In this document: positions 1 through 5,498 of the stretch, piece after piece | Numbering within the stretch: the stretch's first letter is position 1 | Layout: the number at the start of each line of letters is the position of its first letter | Assembly (NCBI GenBank): GCA_024644185.1 | Contig: JAHELM010000201.1 | Coordinates: 1-5,498, forward strand | Source of the DNA: Rhodospirillales bacterium | GTDB taxonomy: Bacteria; Pseudomonadota; Alphaproteobacteria; UBA8366; JADFVY01 | Direction: 5' to 3' | DNA: 5,498 bases | The notes under the pieces: model-generated | Told to the model about the DNA's origin: nothing | Seen by the model: the letters and a program-made list of their open reading frames with translations, nothing else | Database searches by the model: none | Position numbers and translations under genes: made by a program

Positions 1-96
1 TCGCGGACTTACGCGTGCAAGACAAGTCTGCTATGAGAGAAATGACCGACCGGCCTTGCCGGCCGGACCCTCGGTTTAGCCCGGAAGGCCGATTGC
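1..96. other. Leader upstream of dcd, no gene recognised
   Basis: No supportable gene lies here. The first frame stays open from base 1 and stops at TGA 34-36, so the tail of an upstream gene is possible, but 11 codons are too few to identify it. A weak sigma70-like pair can be drawn (TTACGC at 9-14 and an extended -10, TGcTATGAG, at 29-37, with a 17-base spacer), but the -35 match is poor and I do not call it as a promoter. A GC hairpin follows at 50-66. A good ribosome binding site, GGAAGG at 83-88, lies 8 bases before the dcd start. Confidence 0.5.
50..66 (+). other. GC-rich stem-loop in the dcd leader
   Basis: CCGGCC (50-55) pairs perfectly with GGCCGG (61-66) around a TTGCC loop, giving a 6-bp all-GC stem. 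Only a short T run (GGTTT, 74-78) follows some distance away, so it is a poor intrinsic terminator. It could be a degenerate terminator of an upstream gene or a structured leader for dcd. In such GC-rich DNA, chance is also possible. Confidence 0.3.
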
Positions 97-1248
97 ATGA
101 AGGCGGTTTCGACTGCTGATTCCCGCGAAGAAGGCGCGACACAGAGCCGGCGCAGCGGTGTGCTGCCCTATCAGGCGCTGCGGGCGCTGATCGCCGAGGG
201 GCAGATCTCGGCGCCCGAGGAGATCGGCGAGGCGCAGATCCAGCCGGCGAGCATGGATCTGCGACTGGGCCGGGTCGCCTACCGGGTGCGCGGCAGTTTC
301 CTGCCGGGCCGCAATGCGACGGTAATGGACAAGATCGCGCGATTCGGCATGCACGAGATCGACCTTGGCCAGGGCGCCGTGCTGGAGAAGGGCTGCGTCT
401 ATATCGTGCCGTTGATGGAGTCGCTGCGGCTGGAACCGGGCCTCGGCGGCATCGCCAACCCGAAAAGCTCAACCGGACGGCTGGATATCTTCACCCGGTT
501 GATCACCGACAATGCCTGCGAGTTCGAGCGGATTCGCAGCGGGTATTCGGGTCCGCTCTATCTGGAAATCTCGCCACGTTCGTTCAGCGTCGTCGTCTAC
601 CAGGGCTCAAGGCTGAATCAGCTTCGCCTGCGCTGTGGCGTCTCCGCCTATAGCGACGCGGCGATCCGCCGGCTGCACGAGGAAGTCGGGCTGATCGATC
701 GCGTGGCGGGAGAGGATGATTTCACCAATGGCCTGGCGCTTACCGTCGATCTGGCCGGCGACCGCGACGGTGGCCTGGTCGGTTATCGCGCAAAGCGGCA
801 CGCGCCGCTGATCGACGTTGAGAAGATCGGCCATTACGATCCACTGGAATTCTGGGATACGATCCATGTGCGCGGCGGCGAGGGCATCTTCCTGAGTCCG
901 GACGATTTCTACATCCTGGCTTCCAAGGAGGCGGTCCGGGTGCCGCCCGACTGCGCGGTGGAGATGGTCGCCTACGACACCCAGGTGGGCGAGTTCCGGG
1001 TGCATTACGCGGGTTTCTTCGATCCCGGATTCGGATTTTTCGGCGCCGCGAGCGGAAGTACGCGGGCTGTACTCGAAGTGCGTTCGCACGAGGTGCCATT
1101 CCTGCTGGAGGACGGCCAGATCGTTGGACGCCTGGCTTTCGACAAGCTGGCGGAAGTACCGGAAAAACTGTACGGCGCCGATATCGGTTCGTCCTATCAG
1201 GGGCAGGGGCTTATGCTGTCCAAGCAGTTCCGGCGCGGCCCGGCCTGA
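97..1248 (+). CDS. dcd: 2'-deoxycytidine 5'-triphosphate deaminase, long two-domain form
   Basis: Predicted cytoplasmic enzyme that deaminates dCTP to dUTP and ammonia, feeding dUMP/dTMP synthesis (EC 3.5.4.13). At 383 aa it is about twice the classical E. coli-type Dcd and matches the long alphaproteobacterial family. It reads as two tandem dUTPase-fold domains. Domain 1 (about residues 20-180) carries the PASMDLRLG motif (50-58), a Ser-Ser-x-x-Arg-like segment NPKSSTGRLD (121-130) and the candidate catalytic-type Glu in LYLEIS (154-159). Domain 2 (about 250-383) carries AGFFDPGFG (305-313), a VLEVRS Glu segment (325-330), an EDGQIVGRL strand (338-346) and the family-typical C-terminal SSYQGQGLMLSK. 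The start is supported by GGAAGG 8 bases upstream. The next gene begins one base after the stop, so the two are probably co-transcribed. Family assignment is by motif recognition; activity is inferred. Confidence 0.93.
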   Translation: MKAVSTADSREEGATQSRRSGVLPYQALRALIAEGQISAPEEIGEAQIQPASMDLRLGRVAYRVRGSFLPGRNATVMDKIARFGMHEIDLGQGAVLEKGCVYIVPLMESLRLEPGLGGIANPKSSTGRLDIFTRLITDNACEFERIRSGYSGPLYLEISPRSFSVVVYQGSRLNQLRLRCGVSAYSDAAIRRLHEEVGLIDRVAGEDDFTNGLALTVDLAGDRDGGLVGYRAKRHAPLIDVEKIGHYDPLEFWDTIHVRGGEGIFLSPDDFYILASKEAVRVPPDCAVEMVAYDTQVGEFRVHYAGFFDPGFGFFGAASGSTRAVLEVRSHEVPFLLEDGQIVGRLAFDKLAEVPEKLYGADIGSSYQGQGLMLSKQFRRGPA

Positions 1249-1249
1249 G

Positions 1250-1513
1250 ATGGATGCGGTGCCGGATATTGATAAAGATCGCGGAATGAACCGTCTGGAA
1301 AACGCACAGAAGCGCCTGGATGCCGCCGTTGCTCGCCTGGAGAAGGCGATGGCGCGCCAGCCGGTTGGCCAGAGCACCGAGGTGCAAATCAAGGCGCTGG
1401 CTGCCGCGCGCGAGGAACAGGCCGCGTTGAAGGCGGTGACCGATACCGTGGCCGCGCGACTGGATGACACGATCGCCAGGCTGCGGCGCCTGCTCGGCGA
1501 TACGGCGAAATAG
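1250..1513 (+). CDS. Small coiled-coil protein upstream of zapA, ZauP/DUF4164-like
   Basis: Short, almost wholly alpha-helical and charged protein, rich in Ala, Leu, Arg and Glu, with heptad-like spacing from about MNRLENAQKRLDAAVARLEK to its C-terminus. No catalytic motif or membrane segment is visible. In Caulobacter the coiled-coil protein ZauP (ZapA upstream protein) is encoded just ahead of zapA and works with it to focus the FtsZ ring. Many alphaproteobacteria carry a DUF4164 coiled-coil gene in the same place. Size and position fit that role, so a Z-ring partner of ZapA is the best inference. Coiled-coil sequence alone cannot prove orthology. The start is uncertain: ATG 1250 (87 aa) follows the dcd stop as TGAgATG, suggesting translational coupling, while ATG 1286 (75 aa) begins exactly at the coiled coil. 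Neither has a strong Shine-Dalgarno. An in-frame ATG at 1124 lies inside dcd and is unlikely. Confidence 0.75.
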   Translation: MDAVPDIDKDRGMNRLENAQKRLDAAVARLEKAMARQPVGQSTEVQIKALAAAREEQAALKAVTDTVAARLDDTIARLRRLLGDTAK

Positions 1514-1524
1514 GGACCGGGGCA

Positions 1525-1833
1525 ATGGCGCAGGTCACCATCAACATCAATGGCCGGCATTACGCAATCGGTTGCGCCGACGGCGAGGAAGACCGGTTGC
1601 GCGGTCTGGCCAGCGACCTTGACGGGCGGATGGCCGAACTGGTGAGCGAGGTCAGTCAGGTCGGCGATGCTCGGCTTCTGGTGATGCTTGGCCTGCTGCT
1701 GCTCGACGAGTTGGATGAGGCGAAGCGCCAGACGCAGCAAAGTGCCGCAGCCGTCACCGACAAGGCGGCGACGGCTGTCGACAAGCTGGCTGCACGCATC
1801 GAGAAATTGGCCGATGCGCTTGAGGTTTCTTGA
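1525..1833 (+). CDS. zapA: Cell division protein ZapA
   Basis: Small cytoplasmic FtsZ-associated protein of 102 aa, near the usual ZapA length (E. coli about 109). The N-terminal part has the family look: a beta strand, VTININGRHYAIGC (4-17), then a Gly-Glu-Glu helix start with arginines and leucines, DGEEDRLRGLASDLDGRM (19-36). A Leu-rich helix, LLVMLGLLLLDELDEAKRQ (51-69), and a C-terminal Ala/Lys coiled coil follow. ZapA forms dimers and tetramers that cross-link FtsZ protofilaments in the Z-ring. AGGGA (1512-1516), which overlaps the stop of the preceding gene, is a suitable ribosome binding site 8 bases before the ATG. The gene follows a ZauP-like coiled-coil gene by 11 bases, so the two very likely form one unit. 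Its stop lies within a short 10-base-period direct repeat and only 12 bases from the convergent cytochrome gene. Confidence 0.93.
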   Translation: MAQVTININGRHYAIGCADGEEDRLRGLASDLDGRMAELVSEVSQVGDARLLVMLGLLLLDELDEAKRQTQQSAAAVTDKAATAVDKLAARIEKLADALEVS

Positions 1834-1837
1834 GGTT
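1819..1837 (+). repeat. Short direct repeat (CTTGAGGTT, 10-bp period) over the zapA stop
   Basis: CTTGAGGTT occurs at 1819-1827 and again at 1829-1837, separated by one T. The first copy encodes Leu-Glu-Val, and the second supplies the TGA stop of zapA in a shifted frame. It resembles a small slippage duplication that set the present ZapA C-terminus (LEVS). It is too short to be more than suggestive. Confidence 0.5.
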
Positions 1838-1845
1838 GGGACCGG

Positions 1846-2310
1846 TCAATCGTCCTCGAAGAAGCCCGACGCCGCGGCGGCGTGGCAGGAGACGCAGTTC
1901 GCCGGCGTCTTGACCTTCCCCGAGGTGAACGCCGCGCCGCCGATTTCGCGGTGCTCGCGCTTCCACTTGGGCAATTCGGTGATGCGCAGCGGGATCTGGT
2001 CGGCGGGGATGCCGGCGGCGAAACCGGATTTCCAGGTCAGGCCGTCGGATGCGTTGGTCACCATGTACGCCTCGATTTCGGCTCGCGTGGCTTCCGGCAG
2101 GGCGGCATTTTCTCCGAAATGGTTCGACAGGTTCCCCATGATCGCTTGCCACGAACGCTGCGGCAGGAATTGCGGCTGGAAGGCCATGTGGCAGGCGCCA
2201 CACTCTTTTGTCACGGCCGCATTCTGGAGCGGCGGCATCCGGTAACCGCCTTCGGCCAGGGCCGGCGCGGCAACCAGCGTCAAGGCGGCGGCAAGAATAA
2301 GGTTTCGCAT
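1846..2310 (-). CDS. Periplasmic diheme cytochrome c (DHC family)
   Basis: Secreted 154-aa electron-transfer protein. A signal peptide (residues 1-19, Lys/Arg-poor but hydrophobic, ALA cleavage before EGG) precedes a domain with two c-type heme motifs, CGACH at 37-41 and CVSCH at 139-143. The family signature LPEATRAEIEAY with an upstream HFGE segment lies between them. This matches DHC, the diheme cytochrome encoded next to SHP in Rhodobacter sphaeroides, which is regarded as its electron donor. Start ATG 2310 has AGGAG at 2317-2321. It is the last gene of the three-gene cytochrome operon, 26 bases after the SHP stop, and converges on zapA with no visible terminator in the 12-base gap. It is a clear paralogue of the C-terminal domain of the operon's first gene: ECGACH, SW, HFGE, LPEATR and NAS are shared in order. 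Confidence 0.9.
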   Translation of the reverse strand: MRNLILAAALTLVAAPALAEGGYRMPPLQNAAVTKECGACHMAFQPQFLPQRSWQAIMGNLSNHFGENAALPEATRAEIEAYMVTNASDGLTWKSGFAAGIPADQIPLRITELPKWKREHREIGGAAFTSGKVKTPANCVSCHAAAASGFFEDD

Positions 2311-2336
2311 ATTCGTCTCCTGTTTGGGGCAGCCTG

Positions 2337-2759
2337 TTACTGGCTGGCCATGAACGTGATGAAGTCGCCCTTTTCGGCGGCCGTGCAGTCGCGGCCAAGC
2401 ACGCTGTTGCAGTTGCGGCCGAACCATTTCTCCACTTCGGCGGGGTCGGTGAAGCGGGCCGGATTTGCGGAAACCGCCATCGGCTTGATTTCCTTGCCGG
2501 CGCGCGTCTTGCCCGTGTTCTGGGGCGAAGGGGTGTGGCAGGTGGTGCAGGACGGCGTGTCCGGCTTGCCACTGGCCGGGCTGGCCAGGAAGAAGCCCTT
2601 GCCGCGCTCTGCCGCGAAGCCGCCGAATCCGCCATCGGCGGTCTTCGCCTGCAACAGCAGGTCGGCGAGGATCGCGTCGCGCGCCGGCTCGGCCGTTGCC
2701 GGGCCGACGGCGAGAATTGAAAGCGCCGCCACAATTGCGGCCAGAATTGTCTTGTTCAT
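2337..2759 (-). CDS. SHP-type oxygen-binding monoheme cytochrome c (DUF1924)
   Basis: Periplasmic 140-aa protein with a signal peptide (1-23, ATA cleavage before EPARDA) and one heme motif, CTTCH at 71-75. Downstream is the DUF1924/SHP signature: AGKEIKPMA (87-95), NPARFTD (99-105), VEKWFGRNC (109-117) and GRDCTAAEKGD (122-132). Characterised SHP from Rhodobacter sphaeroides is a high-spin cytochrome with an unusual asparagine sixth ligand near a disulfide. It releases that ligand on reduction and binds O2 and NO. Here N116 or N118 beside C117, with C117 and C125 as the possible disulfide, are the candidates; this is inferred from motif position. The ATG overlaps the stop of the preceding fusion gene (ATGA), and its AAGGAG site (2765-2770) lies inside that gene's last codons, so translation is probably coupled. 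A related alternative is the redox-switching cytochrome c'' of methylotrophs, but no histidine is visible in the ligand segment. Confidence 0.9.
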   Translation of the reverse strand: MNKTILAAIVAALSILAVGPATAEPARDAILADLLLQAKTADGGFGGFAAERGKGFFLASPASGKPDTPSCTTCHTPSPQNTGKTRAGKEIKPMAVSANPARFTDPAEVEKWFGRNCNSVLGRDCTAAEKGDFITFMASQ

Positions 2760-3880
2760 GATTTCTCCTTGGGAATGGCAATTGCCTGGTCGTCGTATCG
2801 GCCGCTGCTGGCGTCGCCGTGACAGGCGTTGCAGTTGGCCTTGCCGCCCACCGCCTTCGCAGTGAATACGGTTGGGTCGATATTCTGGTGCCGGCGTTTC
2901 CAGTAGCGCGTGGCGGTGATCCGCCAGGGCTCGTCCGGCGACACGCGGCGGAACACATTGGCGGCTTCGCTGTCCCAGGTTTCCGACGCGTTGGCGACCA
3001 GCCATGCGGCCAGCGCAACACGCGTTGCCTCAGGCAAGCTTGCATCCTCGCCGAAATGATCGTCGAGATGCGCCATCATGCCGTCCCAGCTTGCCGCCGG
3101 CAGCAGGCTGGGGTGGAAGGCGTGGTGGCAGGCGCCGCATTCCTTCGCATAGACCGGGTTTGGCGGCAGATCGCGCAGGCCCAGCGGCGGCATCCCGGCC
3201 AATGTTGCGCCGCCCGCGGTGGCAAGGGCGGCGACGATCGCCAGTGTGACCAGCGCGGCCAGGGGCCGCGATGAACGCATTTTCGGTGCGGATCGCCCGG
3301 CAGCCAGCCGCTTGCGGCCGGTCAGCATGGCGAGCGCCAGGTTTTCCGATTCCAGTCGGCTTTCCACCACCACCCCGGCCACATGCGCGGCGACCAGCGC
3401 CAGCAGCGCGAACGCCAGAACCTGATGGATTTCCCGTGCGGCGTGGCCGGTGGCATAGGAAACCACGCCGGCCAGGACGCCGTGTTTTTCCTGTCCGCCG
3501 AGGACGATGAATCCGGTGACTACGATCGTGGAAACCAACGCGGCCAACCCAAAGATCATCACCGCACCGGCCGGGTTATGTCCGAGATGGCCGGAGGAGC
3601 GGCCCCGGACGATCCCGGCCAGGTGGGCGATGGTCTCACGCGGCGAAAACAGGAAACTGGCAACACGGCTGTATTCGCTGCCGTATGCTGCCCAGATCAG
3701 GCGAAACACGATCAGCGCGCCGACGGCATAACCGGCCCAGACATGAACACCCAGCCACCAGGCCGGCGCCAGAAATCCGGTTGCGGCGCCAACGGAAATC
3801 GACAGGACGAGCAGCCAGTGGAACAGCCGCAGGGGCAGGTCCCAGATCCGCACCGCCGTTCCGCCCTTCTCCGCGCTCAT
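2756..3880 (-). CDS. Cytochrome b561-type membrane protein fused to a C-terminal diheme cytochrome c (DHC) domain
   Basis: Inner-membrane electron-transfer protein of 374 aa with two modules. Residues 1-175 are a four-helix cytochrome b of the Ni-hydrogenase/b561 type: WDLPLRLFHW (13-22) opens helix 1, with further helices at about 43-66, 104-128 and 149-173. H21, H46, H152 and H166 are the likely b-heme ligands. A loop, then a fifth hydrophobic segment (about 206-229), leads into a DHC domain with heme motifs CGACH (248-252) and CNACH (350-354). Four helices would return the chain to the cytoplasm and the fifth would place the DHC domain in the periplasm, where heme c is attached, so the topology is coherent. 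It probably passes electrons from the quinone pool to the downstream SHP and soluble DHC. It is the first gene of the operon. Start ATG 3880 has only a weak GGGGA site upstream. The donor and the exact heme ligands are inferred. Confidence 0.9.
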   Translation of the reverse strand: MSAEKGGTAVRIWDLPLRLFHWLLVLSISVGAATGFLAPAWWLGVHVWAGYAVGALIVFRLIWAAYGSEYSRVASFLFSPRETIAHLAGIVRGRSSGHLGHNPAGAVMIFGLAALVSTIVVTGFIVLGGQEKHGVLAGVVSYATGHAAREIHQVLAFALLALVAAHVAGVVVESRLESENLALAMLTGRKRLAAGRSAPKMRSSRPLAALVTLAIVAALATAGGATLAGMPPLGLRDLPPNPVYAKECGACHHAFHPSLLPAASWDGMMAHLDDHFGEDASLPEATRVALAAWLVANASETWDSEAANVFRRVSPDEPWRITATRYWKRRHQNIDPTVFTAKAVGGKANCNACHGDASSGRYDDQAIAIPKEKS

Positions 3881-3950
3881 GGAATCCCCGCTGCCATTTC
3901 CGAATTGACGGCACTGTATCGTGGGGCTGCTGACCGACCGGTGACGGTGA

Positions 3951-3968
3951 CTGTCAGCGTTTTGTCAG
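3951..3968 (+). promoter_or_regulatory. PhoB-box-like direct repeat (candidate response-regulator site)
   Basis: CTGTCAG and TTGTCAG are 7-mers separated by four bases (CGTT), an 11-base period. This is the geometry of the Pho box (CTGTCAT, four bases, CTGTCAT), bound by PhoB and resembled by sites of other OmpR/PhoB-family regulators. Six of seven positions agree with the Pho-box half-site in the first repeat and five of seven in the second. It is oriented toward the ygiQ-like gene but lies 71 bases upstream of the cytochrome operon start, so either or both could be controlled. A single match in a 157-base region is suggestive only. Confidence 0.35.
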
Positions 3969-3980
3969 GTGGCGTTGCCG

Positions 3981-4008
3981 TTGACGCGGGGCCGGGATGG
4001 GCTATCTA
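3981..4008 (+). promoter_or_regulatory. Candidate sigma70-type promoter for the ygiQ-like gene
   Basis: TTGACG (3981-3986) is a five-of-six match to the -35 consensus. TATCTA (4003-4008), 16 bases later, is a weak -10. Transcription would begin near 4015, leaving a leader of roughly 20-25 bases before ATG 4038. It lies just downstream of the CTGTCAG/TTGTCAG repeat. Confidence 0.3.
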
Positions 4009-4037
4009 TGGGGCGCAGCCAGACAACTGAACGAATC

Positions 4038-5498
<1,461 letters not shown>

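Larger units (their letters stand above)
3881..4037. promoter_or_regulatory. Divergent intergenic region between the cytochrome operon and the ygiQ-like gene
   Basis: This 157-base gap must hold the promoters for both divergent units. For the plus strand, a candidate promoter lies at 3981-4008. For the minus strand I find no convincing -35/-10 pair; the best -10-like hexamer is TACAGT (complement of 3913-3918), without a good -35. The middle holds a tandem GGTGAC (3940-3951) followed directly by a CTGTCAG/TTGTCAG direct repeat with an 11-base period (3951-3968). No open reading frame here looks real. Confidence 0.6.

Noticed and set aside
43..53. TGACCGACCGG occurs both in the dcd leader (43-53) and in the divergent region (3931-3941)
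   Set aside because: An 11-base match between two GC-rich stretches is expected by chance in a window this size, and neither flank extends the similarity.
50..66. Hairpin read as a rho-independent terminator
   Set aside because: The stem is GC-rich, but no U tract follows it directly, so a functional intrinsic terminator is not supported.
607..1740. Minus-strand open frame of 377 aa across dcd, the ZauP-like gene and the start of zapA
   Set aside because: It is antisense to three recognisable genes, has low-complexity Arg/Ala/His-rich composition typical of a GC-rich shadow frame, and shows no family motif.
1882..2865. Plus-strand open frame of 327 aa opposite the DHC and SHP genes
   Set aside because: The minus-strand genes have signal peptides, heme motifs and ribosome binding sites. 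This frame is a GC-driven shadow without motifs.
3383..4030. Plus-strand open frame of 215 aa reaching into the divergent intergenic region
   Set aside because: Most of it is antisense to the cytochrome b helices, and its Gln/Gly/Arg-rich sequence has no family signature. It offers no better start context than the ygiQ-like gene.

Overview
GC-rich, densely packed chromosomal DNA that looks like an alphaproteobacterium, plausibly Rhodospirillales-like. The evidence is the long (about 380 aa) two-domain dCTP deaminase, a short coiled-coil gene placed directly upstream of zapA as in the Caulobacter ZauP-ZapA pair, and an SHP/DHC cytochrome cluster of the type first described in Rhodobacter sphaeroides. 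The taxon is an inference from gene content only. I see no mobile element, tRNA, rRNA, CRISPR array or clear composition break.

Layout. Positions 1-96 are a leader containing a small GC hairpin. A plus-strand unit follows: dcd (97-1248), a ZauP/DUF4164-like coiled-coil gene (1250-1513) and zapA (1525-1833), with gaps of 1 and 11 bases. It meets, tail to tail with only 12 bases between stop codons, a minus-strand operon read from 3880 down to 1846. That operon encodes a membrane cytochrome b561-type protein fused to a diheme cytochrome c (DHC) domain (3880-2756), the single-heme oxygen-binding cytochrome SHP/DUF1924 (2759-2337, ATGA overlap with the fusion), and a stand-alone periplasmic DHC (2310-1846). 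A 157-base divergent intergenic region (3881-4037) separates this operon from a plus-strand YgiQ-family radical SAM gene that starts at 4038 and runs off the right edge.

How the genes work together. The cytochrome operon reads as a short electron-transfer chain. Quinol or another membrane donor would reduce the b hemes, electrons would pass to the tethered DHC domain on the periplasmic face, then possibly to soluble DHC, and finally to SHP, which in characterised relatives binds O2 and other small ligands. The two DHC modules are clear paralogues and sit on either side of SHP in the operon. The plus-strand unit combines pyrimidine deoxynucleotide supply (dCTP to dUTP) with Z-ring organisation (ZauP-like plus ZapA). 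YgiQ has no established function.

The most interesting points are the cytochrome b-DHC fusion with a second DHC copy, a PhoB-box-like 11-bp-period direct repeat in the divergent promoter region, and the lack of any room for 6S RNA behind zapA.
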